A stretch of DNA of 64,000 nt from Aliirhizobium wenxiniae. GTDB lineage: Bacteria > Pseudomonadota > Alphaproteobacteria > Rhizobiales > Rhizobiaceae. Under the pieces are notes generated by a model that was not told where the DNA came from, did no database searches, and worked only from the letters and a program-made list of their open reading frames with translations. Positions 1-8,020 of this stretch are shown here, piece by piece. The DNA lies in the NCBI RefSeq assembly GCF_019511445.1, contig NZ_JAEUAN010000002.1, positions 1-64,000 of the forward strand, read 5' to 3'. How positions within the stretch are numbered: position 1 is the stretch's first letter; each line of letters starts with the position of its first letter. Position numbers and translations under genes: made by a program.

Positions 1-13
1 AAACCCCTCCCCA

Positions 14-110
14 CCCTCCCCACAAGGGGGAGGGCTTAACCCGGACACGCCGTCTACGCCCAATCGAGGCAGGCGACTGCTGCAAGTCTTCTCCCCCCTT
101 ATGGGGGAGA
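14..110. repeat. Two GC-rich intergenic palindromes
   Basis: Two hairpin-forming motifs lie in the gene-free left edge. CCCTCCCC at 14-21 pairs with GGGGAGGG at 27-34, and TCTCCCCC at 90-97 pairs with GGGGGAGA at 103-110. They share the same C-run/G-run core, so they look like two copies of a dispersed intergenic palindrome of the sort common in rhizobial genomes. They lie past the 3' end of the minus-strand SDR gene and may also act in its termination or mRNA stability. Family membership is inferred; no genome-wide comparison was possible. Confidence 0.5.
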
Positions 111-172
111 TGGCCGGCAGGCCAGAGGGGGAATTTGCATGTGACCGCCTCGCCCTGCCCCTCTTTCCACCT

Positions 173-862
173 CTACTCGGCGTAGATCATCTTCTTCGTC
201 ATGCCGCCATCGACCGTCAGCACCTGACCGGTGACGAAACCGGCGCCGTCGAGATAAAGCACGGCATCGGCAATATCCTTCGGCCGCCCGACGCGGCCGA
301 CCGGATGCTGCGCCTCGTCTTCGTGGCTCAAATGCATCTCGTTGGTGATCCAGCCGGGCGCAATCGCATTGACGCGGATTTTAGGGCCAAGGCTGACTGC
401 CAGTGCATGGGTGAGCGCCACCAGCCCGCCCTTGGAGGCGGCATAGGCTTCCGAATGTGGCTCCGACATGAAGGCGCGGGTGGAGGCCATGTTGACGATC
501 GAGCCGCCCTCGCGCATCAGCGGCGCGACGGTACGGGTCATCAGGAAGGCGCCGGTCAGGTGACTGTCTATGACACGCCGCCAGTCGGCGAGTGACAGGT
601 CGAGAAGCGGCGTGCCGAGCGCGCCACCGGTGGCGCCGGCATTGTTGACGAGAAGATCGATCCGGTCCCAGCCCAGGCCGGCAACGGCGATTTCGACCGA
701 CGCTTCCTCCGCGACATCACATTCGATGGCACGAACACCCTCGACGGCATGGACCTTGCCGGAGAGATCGAAAGAGGCAACCTCGAAACCACCAGCGATC
801 AGCGCCTCACAGATCCCGGCTCCGATCAGGCCTGCTCCGCCAGTGACGATTGCCTTCTTCAT
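173..862 (-). CDS. SDR family NAD(P)-dependent oxidoreductase
   Basis: A 229-residue classical short-chain dehydrogenase. The N-terminus has the nucleotide-binding glycine motif TGGAGLIGAG, followed by the NNAG motif in the middle and the catalytic Ser, Tyr and Lys in NMAS...YAASKGG. The C-terminus ends with the usual GQVLTVDGG substrate-loop segment. The substrate cannot be told from sequence. A GGAG ribosome-binding site precedes the ATG, and the gene starts only 22 bases after the hemH stop on the same strand, so it is probably transcribed with hemH. The length is a little short for the family (about 250) but no motif is missing. Confidence 0.9.
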   Translation of the reverse strand: MKKAIVTGGAGLIGAGICEALIAGGFEVASFDLSGKVHAVEGVRAIECDVAEEASVEIAVAGLGWDRIDLLVNNAGATGGALGTPLLDLSLADWRRVIDSHLTGAFLMTRTVAPLMREGGSIVNMASTRAFMSEPHSEAYAASKGGLVALTHALAVSLGPKIRVNAIAPGWITNEMHLSHEDEAQHPVGRVGRPKDIADAVLYLDGAGFVTGQVLTVDGGMTKKMIYAE

Positions 863-884
863 GATCCACTCCGTTTATCCGGGT

Positions 885-1919
885 TTACACCCAGCCCTGC
901 AACTCCCGCCGCACAACCGTTTCCAGCACGTCCATTCCGCCCTCGCTGTCGTTCAGACAGGGGATGTGAACGAACTTCTCGCCACCGTGATGCATGAAGA
1001 TCTCGCCCGCCTCGCCGGCGATTTCTTCGAGCGTCTCGAGACAATCCGACACGAAGCCGGGATTCATGATGGCGACGCGCTTGATGCCCTCCGCCGCCAG
1101 CCCTTCCATCGTCTTGTCGGTATAGGGCTGCAGCCATTCCTCCGGCCCGAAACGCGACTGGAAGGTGATGCGCAACTGATCCTCGCGATAGCCGAGTTTT
1201 TCGCGCAACAGCCGCGCCGTCTTCTGACAGAAACAGTAATAAGGATCGCCCGCCTTGAAATAGGACTGCGGGATGCCATGGAACGAGGTGATCAGCAGCT
1301 GCGGCTCCCAGTCGAGCGTAGACAGCGTGCTCCGCACCGAATTGGCCAGCGCCTCGATATAGGCCGGGTCGTCGTGATAAGTCGGCACGGTGCGCACGGC
1401 CGGCTGCCAGCGCATCTTCATCAGGTGCTCGAACGCCTTGTCGTTGACGGTCGCGGTCGTCGCCGCCGCATATTGCGGATAGAGCGGGAAGAGCACGATC
1501 CGGTCGCAGCCTTGTGCCTTCAGCGCATCGATCTTCGAGGCGATGGACGGATTGCCGTAGCGCATGCCCCAGTCGACCACGACATTCGGCAGGTCCTTCA
1601 GCCGCTCGGCCATCAGTTCACCCTGATTGCGGGTATAGGTGCGCAAGTAGCTTTCATCGAGATCCTTGTTCCAGATCTCCTCGTAAGCCTTGCCCACCTT
1701 CTGCGGCCGCTTGTTGAGCACGATCCCGTAGAGGATCGGATACCAGTAGAGCTTCGACCATTCGATGACGCGGCTGTCGGAGAGGAATTCGGCGAGGTAA
1801 CGCCGCATCGACCAGTAATCCGTACCGTCGGGCGTACCGAGATTGATCAGCAGCACACCGACCTTGCCGAAGGACACGGGCTGGTGGGAGGCAGGCATGG
1901 AGGAAGACGAGATGCTCAT
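885..1919 (-). CDS. hemH: Ferrochelatase
   Basis: Inserts Fe2+ into protoporphyrin IX, the last step of protoheme synthesis, at the cytoplasmic face of the inner membrane. Family landmarks are the N-terminal GVLLINLGTPD, the FPLYPQYAAATTATVN segment, the active-site histidine in SFHGIPQSYFKAGDPY and the conserved acidic region around PGFVSDCLETLEEI. An in-frame ATG at 1976 would add 19 residues; 1919 is preferred because GGAAAG lies just upstream and it gives 344 residues, a normal rhizobial length. The gene follows the 5'-nucleotidase on the same strand but is separated from it by a strong terminator, so it needs its own promoter. The SDR gene downstream is 22 bases away. Confidence 0.95.
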   Translation of the reverse strand: MSISSSSMPASHQPVSFGKVGVLLINLGTPDGTDYWSMRRYLAEFLSDSRVIEWSKLYWYPILYGIVLNKRPQKVGKAYEEIWNKDLDESYLRTYTRNQGELMAERLKDLPNVVVDWGMRYGNPSIASKIDALKAQGCDRIVLFPLYPQYAAATTATVNDKAFEHLMKMRWQPAVRTVPTYHDDPAYIEALANSVRSTLSTLDWEPQLLITSFHGIPQSYFKAGDPYYCFCQKTARLLREKLGYREDQLRITFQSRFGPEEWLQPYTDKTMEGLAAEGIKRVAIMNPGFVSDCLETLEEIAGEAGEIFMHHGGEKFVHIPCLNDSEGGMDVLETVVRRELQGWV

Positions 1920-1990
1920 GAAGGCTTTCCAGATAGCGTACCGAACCATTACGGCGATCAACGTGTTGCGGATCATTTAGAAACAAAAAA

Positions 1991-2012
1991 CGGCTCGGGA
2001 AACCCCGAGCCG
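1991..2012 (-). terminator. Rho-independent terminator of the 5'-nucleotidase gene
   Basis: Nine-base-pair perfect stem CGGCTCGGG / CCCGAGCCG with an AAAC loop. Read on the minus strand it is followed by TTTTTTGTTT, so it ends transcription from the nucleotidase gene before hemH. Confidence 0.9.
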
Positions 2013-2098
2013 CAATTGTCGCTGGGACAATTTGTCCCTACCCATGATCGAGTTCGTCAATCCCGGCCTTGACCGGGATCAACAACCTCACGTGAACC

Positions 2099-4015
2099 TT
2101 ACTTGGCGGGCAGTTCCAGTTCCTTGCCGACCTGGATGATATCAGGGTTGCGCAGGCTGTTTGCCTTGGAAATATCCGTCCACTTCTCGCCGTCGCCATA
2201 GGTGCTTTCGGCAATCTTCCAGAGCGAGTCGCCCTTGACGACCGTATATTTGCTCGGGCCGGCAGCCGGCGGCGTGGTCTGGCCCTGGGCCTCGACAGTC
2301 GTCGGCGCCGTGGCGGCCGGAGCAGTTGCCGGAGCCTGTGCGGTTGCAGCCGGAGCCGGAGCGGCAGGCTTTGCATCGGCCTTCGGCGCCGGCTTGTAAT
2401 CGGCAGGCGTCAGGTCGGTAATACGGCCATCCGTATAAGGCTTGTAGGGATTGTTGGCCGCCAGGTAATCCGCAACAGTGTTTTCGAGGTTCGGACCGAA
2501 ATCATAGGCGTTCTGCGCATTGGTGGTGAAAACCTTGTAGCCGTCGCCGCCACCGCGGACATAGTTGTTGGTCACGACGCCATAGACCTTGTTCGGATCG
2601 ATCGCGACGAAGGCATCGCCTTCCTTGACCTGAACGTCGCTGACCTTGGAACCGGCCGGCTTCGACTTGTCGAAGGAATATTTCAGGCCGGCGACCTGCG
2701 GGAAGCGACCGGCCCCCTCGTCGATCTGGCCGACACCGTTTTCAAGCGCAACGACAACGTCAGAGCCCTTGAGCTGGAAGGTGGCGACGGTGTTCTGGAA
2801 CGGCAGGACGGTGAGCACTTCACCCATCGTCACGTCGCCGCCATCGATCGAGGCGCGCAGACCGCCGCCATTGGCTATCGAGATGGTGATGCCCTGATCC
2901 TTGACGCGGTCGAGCTGCGCATCGGCAACCAGGTTGCCCATCGTGCATTCCTTGACGCGGCAATTGGCGCGGTCGCCATCGATGGCACCTTCGGAGGAAC
3001 CAACGACCTTCTTCTTCAGCTCTTCGAGCGGACCGCCGAGTTCCTTCACCTTGGCGAGATAGGCCTCATCCTGCCCAACACTTGCATCGAGAAGTTTTGG
3101 CGCGCCGGACGTGGACTTCACGGCACCGGCGTCATCGAAGACCACTGCGAAATCACCGAGATATTTCGAATAGGCGTAAGCCGTGACGATCGGCACATCG
3201 ACACCGGCCGGGTTCTTCACCAGCGTCGGATAGGGGCCGGAAGCCTTGCTGTCGGTGCTGGAGAGATAGGTGTGGCTGTGGCCACCGACGATCACGTCGA
3301 TCCCGTCGACCGCCGCTGCGATCTCCTGGTCCTTGACGTAACCGACATGCGAGAGCACGACGATCTTGTTGACGCCCTGCCCCTGCAGCTCGGCAACAGC
3401 CTTCTTCAGATATTCGATCTCGTCTTCGAAGCTGATATCCGGACCGGGAGAAGCCGTCTCGGCCGTGTCGGTCGCCAGAACCGAAACGACGGCAACCTTC
3501 TCACCGCCGAATTCCTTGACCACATAACCCTTGTACTTGTCGGCCAGAAGCGAACCAGGCTTGGCAACCGTGTTGCCGGAAATGATCGGGAATTTCAGCG
3601 CATCGATGAACTTCAGCAGCTCTTCCGGGCCATCGTCGAATTCGTGGTTACCAATCGCCATCGCGTCGAAACCAATGCCGTTCATGAATTCGGCAACGGG
3701 CGCGCTCTTGTAGGTGCTGTAGAACAGCGAGCCCTGGAACTGGTCACCGGCATCGAGAACCAGGACGTTTTTGCCCTGCAGCTCGGCGCGACGGGCATCG
3801 ATGGCAGACTTGACGCGGGCAATGCCGCCGAAGCATTCGTTCTTTTCGGCTTCCGATGCGGTGCAGGTGGAATCGAACTTGTTGATCGGCTCGATGCGCG
3901 AATGCAGATCGTTGATGTGGAGAATATTGAGCTCGAAATCCGCCAGCGCCACGCCGCTCGAAAGGGCCATGACCGACGCGGTCAAGATCCCAAGTCCCAT
4001 AGTCTTCATCATCAT
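2099..4015 (-). CDS. Periplasmic 5'-nucleotidase/2',3'-cyclic phosphodiesterase family protein with C-terminal LysM
   Basis: A 638-residue exported metallophosphoesterase that should hydrolyse nucleotides or other phosphate esters in the periplasm. A signal peptide (MMMKTMGLGILTASVMALSS then ALA) is followed by the metal-binding signature LNILHINDLHSR, then the DAGDQFQGS, AIGNHEFDDG, SHVGYVKD and GGHSHT blocks. The C-terminal nucleotidase domain contains ANGGGLRASI. A long Ala/Pro-rich linker then leads to a LysM peptidoglycan-binding domain (YTVVKGDSLWKIAESTYGDG...) at the extreme C-terminus. The start at 4015 is chosen because AAGGAG lies five bases upstream; the open frame extends to 4114 without a ribosome-binding site. 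The LysM tail is expected to tether the enzyme to the cell wall. Confidence 0.92.
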   Translation of the reverse strand: MMMKTMGLGILTASVMALSSGVALADFELNILHINDLHSRIEPINKFDSTCTASEAEKNECFGGIARVKSAIDARRAELQGKNVLVLDAGDQFQGSLFYSTYKSAPVAEFMNGIGFDAMAIGNHEFDDGPEELLKFIDALKFPIISGNTVAKPGSLLADKYKGYVVKEFGGEKVAVVSVLATDTAETASPGPDISFEDEIEYLKKAVAELQGQGVNKIVVLSHVGYVKDQEIAAAVDGIDVIVGGHSHTYLSSTDSKASGPYPTLVKNPAGVDVPIVTAYAYSKYLGDFAVVFDDAGAVKSTSGAPKLLDASVGQDEAYLAKVKELGGPLEELKKKVVGSSEGAIDGDRANCRVKECTMGNLVADAQLDRVKDQGITISIANGGGLRASIDGGDVTMGEVLTVLPFQNTVATFQLKGSDVVVALENGVGQIDEGAGRFPQVAGLKYSFDKSKPAGSKVSDVQVKEGDAFVAIDPNKVYGVVTNNYVRGGGDGYKVFTTNAQNAYDFGPNLENTVADYLAANNPYKPYTDGRITDLTPADYKPAPKADAKPAAPAPAATAQAPATAPAATAPTTVEAQGQTTPPAAGPSKYTVVKGDSLWKIAESTYGDGEKWTDISKANSLRNPDIIQVGKELELPAK

Positions 4016-4179
4016 CTCTCTCCTTGTCTCATCACCGCGCAGAACGCGCAGTGGTTCCCGATTTTCGTTAGACGGCAAGTGTGACAGCCGTTGTGCAGCG
4101 CATGCTTTCACCAAGCAAAATCGGTTTCAAGTCAAATATGACAAGAGCGCACTGCATCATTTTGCCTCCATAACGCGAA

Positions 4180-4199
4180 AACCCCGCTTGCGCGGGGTT
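4180..4199 (-). terminator. Rho-independent terminator of omp10
   Basis: Eight-pair stem AACCCCGC / GCGGGGTT with a TTGC loop, followed on the minus strand by a short T run (TTTTCGC). It lies 30 bases past the stop of the lipoprotein gene. Confidence 0.8.
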
Positions 4200-4229
4200 C
4201 TCCAGAATATTCGAATATTGTGTGTGAAA

Positions 4230-4592
4230 TCAGATCCGTCGCGTCAGCGAGAACTGTGCACCGCTATCCTGCGTGCAATTGAGCTGGCTGGTGCTGACAA
4301 GCGCGCAGTTGACGCGCGACTGGGTCTTGCGCACCAGCGAAGTCATGTTGATCTCGACCATGGTCGGCGAAAGTGTCGTGTAGGTTCCGGATGCGAGCAG
4401 TGCGTTGCTGTCGCTGGCGCGCGTGTTGAACGTGCCGGCCTGGAAGGTGGAAACGATACCGTTCGGATCGACCCAGCTTCCTTCGACGCCCTGCGGCTGC
4501 GGCGCTGCAGCCATCTGCCGCGGCGGCGGAGAGGATACACAAGCGCTCAGACCGGCGGCTGCGATCAGCGCAAAGCCCAATTTCAGTTTCAT
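4230..4592 (-). CDS. omp10: Omp10-family outer membrane lipoprotein
   Basis: A 120-residue small lipoprotein. The N-terminal signal ends in the lipobox LSAC with the lipidated Cys at residue 18. The mature part carries the blocks [24 protein letters not shown] and [13 protein letters not shown], which match my memory of Brucella Omp10, a surface lipoprotein of unknown biochemical function conserved in Hyphomicrobiales. Two cysteines in the mature domain could form a disulphide. It has its own terminator downstream and is monocistronic by position. Confidence 0.85.
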   Translation of the reverse strand: MKLKLGFALIAAAGLSACVSSPPPRQMAAAPQPQGVEGSWVDPNGIVSTFQAGTFNTRASDSNALLASGTYTTLSPTMVEINMTSLVRKTQSRVNCALVSTSQLNCTQDSGAQFSLTRRI

Positions 4593-4706
4593 GATTTATC
4601 TCCCGCGATTCGCTCGGTCATGCTTGAAAAAGACCATGGCGTCCCGCTTCATCTATGGCAAGCCGCCCGCTTGTACAGTGTCGGGACATTCTGTCTCGAC
4701 GAAAAA

Positions 4707-4728
4707 ACGCCCGCGAGACCGCGGGCGT
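4707..4728 (-). terminator. Rho-independent terminator of hss
   Basis: Nine-pair stem ACGCCCGCG / CGCGGGCGT with an AGAC loop, followed by a T run on the minus strand. It lies just past the homospermidine synthase stop. Confidence 0.9.
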
Positions 4729-4764
4729 CCTGAAAATACACAGAAAATCGACTATCGCCAAGGT

Positions 4765-6213
4765 TCAGCGAACGAGGATGTTCTTGAACTGCCAGGCATC
4801 CTTCTCGTCGATATCTTCCGGGAACAGGCCCGGGCGACCTTCGAGCGGGGTCCAGTCGGTGTAGTGACCTTCGACCGGGCCGAGGTAAGGCGTCTGCACT
4901 TCGAGGCAACGCTTGTAGTCAACCTCATCAGCCTCGACGATGCCGGCCTTCGGGTTTTCCAGCGCCCAGACCATGCCGGCGAGAACGGCGGAGGTCACCT
5001 GTAGGCCGGTGGCGTTCTGGTAAGGCGCGATGCGGCGGGTTTCTTCAAGCGACAGGCGCGAACCGTACCAGTAGGCGTTCTTTTCGTGGCCGTAGAGCAA
5101 TACGCCGAGTTCATCGACGCCATCCTCAAGTTCGTCTTCGTTCAGGACGTGCAGGACCGGCTGCTGCTTGCCGCCATTGCCGAACATCTCGTGCAGCGAA
5201 AGCACCGCATCATTGGCCGGGTGGTAGGCGTAATGGCAGGTCGGGCGATAGACGACTTCGCCGTCCTTCTCGACCGTGTAGTAGTCGGCAATCGAGATCG
5301 ACTCGTTATGGGTGACGAGGAAACCGTATTGCGGGCCCGGTGTCGGGCACCAGGTGCGCACGCGGGTGTTGGCGCCCGGCTGATCCAGATAGATCGCCGC
5401 CTTGCAGCCCTTCTTGTGCTTCTTGGCGTTCTTCGGCATCCAGTTTTCGTGGGTGCCCCAGCCGAGTTCGGAGGGCTGAAGACCTTCCGAGATGAAACCT
5501 TCTGCCGACCATGTGTTCCAGAACACGTTGAGCGGCTTCGGATGCTTGGTGCGCTGGGTGTCGCGCTCGGCGATGTGCACGCCCTTGACGCCGAGCTTCT
5601 TCATCAGCTTGGCCCAGCCTTCACGGTCGTTCTGGTCCGGCTCGTCGAATTTCAGGCCGGTATCATTGGCAAGGTTGACCAGCGCCTGCTTGACGAACCA
5701 GGAAACCATGCCCGGATTTGCACCGCAGGTGGAAACCGCCGTCGTGCCGCCCGGGTTCTTGCGCTTCTCATGACGCACGGTTTCGCGCAGCGCATAATTG
5801 GTGCGCTCGGAATTCTTCATGTTCTTGTCGAAATAGAAGCCAAGCCAGGGCTCGACGACCGTATCGATGTAAAGCACGTCGAGCTTGCGGCAGAGCTTCA
5901 TCAGGTCGAGCGAGCCGGTATCCACCGACAGGTTGACGCAGAAACCCTGGCCTTCGCCTTCGGTCAGGAGCGGTTTGAGCAGCTCCTTGTAGTTCTCCTT
6001 GGTGACGTGCTCCTTGATGTGGCGAACGCCATGCTTGGCAAGGATTTCCATGTCGGCCGGCTCTTCGCGAGGGTCGATGACCACCATCCGGCTCTTGTCG
6101 AACTTGAAATGGCGCTCGATCAGCGGCAGCGTGCCGCGGCCGATCGAACCGAAGCCGATCATCACGATCGGACCGGTAATTTCGGCATAGACCGGGTAGT
6201 TGGTATCCGACAT
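4765..6213 (-). CDS. hss: Homospermidine synthase
   Basis: A 482-residue NAD-dependent enzyme of the saccharopine dehydrogenase-like superfamily. It makes sym-homospermidine, a main polyamine of rhizobia, from putrescine. The N-terminal Rossmann motif is IVMIGFGSIGRGTLPLI. Characteristic internal blocks include the region around STCGANPGMVSWFVKQAL and the later TWCPTPGPQYGFLVTHNES. Length is typical of the bacterial family. It has its own terminator downstream and about 155 bases of upstream spacer, so it is probably a single-gene unit. Confidence is high because the whole protein matches the family, not just the Rossmann fold. Confidence 0.93.
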   Translation of the reverse strand: MSDTNYPVYAEITGPIVMIGFGSIGRGTLPLIERHFKFDKSRMVVIDPREEPADMEILAKHGVRHIKEHVTKENYKELLKPLLTEGEGQGFCVNLSVDTGSLDLMKLCRKLDVLYIDTVVEPWLGFYFDKNMKNSERTNYALRETVRHEKRKNPGGTTAVSTCGANPGMVSWFVKQALVNLANDTGLKFDEPDQNDREGWAKLMKKLGVKGVHIAERDTQRTKHPKPLNVFWNTWSAEGFISEGLQPSELGWGTHENWMPKNAKKHKKGCKAAIYLDQPGANTRVRTWCPTPGPQYGFLVTHNESISIADYYTVEKDGEVVYRPTCHYAYHPANDAVLSLHEMFGNGGKQQPVLHVLNEDELEDGVDELGVLLYGHEKNAYWYGSRLSLEETRRIAPYQNATGLQVTSAVLAGMVWALENPKAGIVEADEVDYKRCLEVQTPYLGPVEGHYTDWTPLEGRPGLFPEDIDEKDAWQFKNILVR

Positions 6214-6368
6214 GTCATACTCCCTATGGATGGACTGCTATTTTACAACCGTTGCCGGTTTTTCCCGGCCTAACGGTCGTCTGTAACGTCCGTTTGATTG
6301 CGCGGCCTAGATCACAAAATCTCGTCACAATAAAGGGCTTGTTCCATGATCGCGGCAAGGCCGTGGCA

Positions 6369-7310
6369 CTATCGCGCCAAACTCTTAACGGCTTCTGTTT
6401 CGCGAAGCAGCGCGACGAGTTCCGACCGCTTCTCGGCAAGTCCCTTATAGGCGGTCTCGTCCTCTGACATCGCCTCCAGTTGATCGGCCATCGAGGCGGC
6501 CAGTTCGGCCGCATTCGGCTGCGAAAGGATGGCTGTGACGGGATCAAGATAGATACGGATGGTGAAGAGAATATCGCCCGAGACGGGCAGTTTGCGCAGC
6601 GTCTGCCGCTCCACACGGATAAAGGTTTTTTCCGCCGGCACGCCGCGCTTTTCCTCTGCCGATTTGGCGTCGGGATGATAGAGCGCGTGGGACCAGTTGA
6701 CCGACCAGTTCCACCGCACAACGATCCGGTCCGGCGACAGGTTGTCGAACATCCGGTTGATCAGTCCGGCATTGCGGCTGCCACCCTGAAAACCGGGAAC
6801 CGGGGCATGCACCTCATCCATCGAACGCCCGAATTTGTCCGAAAGTCGCCAGGATGAGGGAAAGGCGAGAAACGCCGCAGCGATACGCCAGCCGTCGTCC
6901 CCGTTCCGCATGATCACCAGATCGTCCTGCACCAGCAATCCGGCGCGTCGGAGCGGCATCACCTCAGTGTCGACCACATCTGTCGTCAAACCGGCAACAG
7001 TCAGGCCGCCATCGCCAAGGCAGTATCGATCCGGATGATGTGCCGGCAGGTATTCGCTCAAGAGGTCGAGAACCTCCTGCTGCGCCGCCTCAGTTCCCGG
7101 CTCCGCCCGCAGCACGCGTTCGCCATGTTCGGCCACCAGCTCACGCTTCAACCGGATCTGTTCGACGAGATCCTCATCCGGCTCGATCCAGCGATCCGGC
7201 TCCAGTTGCAGAAGCCCGATGGTGAATGGCTTCGATGAACCGTCGTAAGGTGTGTAGGTCGGCGGAGACAGACTGGAAGGCAGGGATTTCGACGGGGCGG
7301 AAACGGACAT
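6369..7310 (-). CDS. DUF3445 / heme-dependent oxidative N-demethylase-like protein
   Basis: A 313-residue protein of the DUF3445 family, recognised from blocks such as YTPYDGSSKPFTIGLLQL, FPSSWRLSDKFGRSMDEVHAPVPGF and RIVVRWNWSVNW. Some members of this family are described as heme-dependent oxidative N-demethylases; the substrate here is unknown. ATG 7310 is used; an in-frame GTG two codons earlier (7316) has a better-spaced AGGAG and may be the true start. It follows the pabC-like gene on the same strand by about 75 bases and is probably co-transcribed with pabB and pabC, which would be consistent with a one-carbon/folate-linked role (inference only). Confidence 0.75.
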   Translation of the reverse strand: MSVSAPSKSLPSSLSPPTYTPYDGSSKPFTIGLLQLEPDRWIEPDEDLVEQIRLKRELVAEHGERVLRAEPGTEAAQQEVLDLLSEYLPAHHPDRYCLGDGGLTVAGLTTDVVDTEVMPLRRAGLLVQDDLVIMRNGDDGWRIAAAFLAFPSSWRLSDKFGRSMDEVHAPVPGFQGGSRNAGLINRMFDNLSPDRIVVRWNWSVNWSHALYHPDAKSAEEKRGVPAEKTFIRVERQTLRKLPVSGDILFTIRIYLDPVTAILSQPNAAELAASMADQLEAMSEDETAYKGLAEKRSELVALLRETEAVKSLAR

Positions 7311-7384
7311 CGGCACGGCTTCTCCTGTTCGCCGCAGTTTGGTTTTAACCTCGCGCCATTGCAACCCGCCAAACGGCCATGCGA

Positions 7385-8020
7385 TCAGCCCGCCAGTTCC
7401 GCCCGGATCAGCCCTCGCAGCGAGTTGCCGACATAGATCCGCCGGCCCGTTTCCATCGCCTCATCGAGATCAGAGGGCTTGAGTACGGCTCCTTTGGCGC
7501 GGCGCTCGCGGATAAGATCGGCACGCAACACGCCGGGCAATATGCCGCTGGTGATCGGCGGTGTCAGCAACATGCCTTCGCTGTCCTCGACGAACAGATT
7601 GCTGATCGTTCCCTCGCACAGCTCGCCGCGCTCATTGGTGAGCAGAACCTCGTCCACTGCCTCAGCCGGAAACTCGGCCCGCGCCGCCTCGTAAGGCTCG
7701 CGGCGGGTGGTCTTGTGCCGATAGAGCGGATCGTCGGATTTGAGCTTCGTAGACCCGATCCTGATCTTCCAGACCGTGTCATCGCCCTGCAGGCTGAAGG
7801 GCGAGGTCGTTACCTCGATCTTGCCGCGAAACGACATGACAAGCCGGACCCTGAGCGGCTCATCGCCATCGACCGCATCCTTCAGCGCGGGTTCGATATC
7901 CGCCGGCTGGCGAAAGCCGAGCGCGTCGGCTGAACGCACAAGCCGCCTGCGATGCTGCTCGAACCGCAGGAACCCGTCCTCGGGCGTCCAGCGCATCGTC
8001 TCGATCAACGAGAAATCCAT
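7385..8020 (-). CDS. pabC: Class IV aminotransferase, likely 4-amino-4-deoxychorismate lyase
   Basis: A 211-residue fold-type IV PLP enzyme. In this context it most likely cleaves 4-amino-4-deoxychorismate to 4-aminobenzoate and pyruvate for folate synthesis. It starts with SLIETMRW, contains the RVRLVMSFRG and YRHKTTRREPYEAAR blocks (the Lys in KTT being a likely PLP site), the ELCEGTISNLFVE motif and the TPPITSGILPGVLR segment. Start 8020 has GGGAG four bases upstream and overlaps the pabB stop by 16 bases, indicating translational coupling. Family members without the folate context could be branched-chain or D-amino-acid aminotransferases; the neighbour makes the lyase assignment likely. 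Confidence 0.82.
   Translation of the reverse strand: MDFSLIETMRWTPEDGFLRFEQHRRRLVRSADALGFRQPADIEPALKDAVDGDEPLRVRLVMSFRGKIEVTTSPFSLQGDDTVWKIRIGSTKLKSDDPLYRHKTTRREPYEAARAEFPAEAVDEVLLTNERGELCEGTISNLFVEDSEGMLLTPPITSGILPGVLRADLIRERRAKGAVLKPSDLDEAMETGRRIYVGNSLRGLIRAELAG

Noticed and set aside
570..2072. A 500-codon plus-strand frame opposite the SDR and hemH genes
   Set aside because: Antisense shadow; spans two real genes and lacks domain features.
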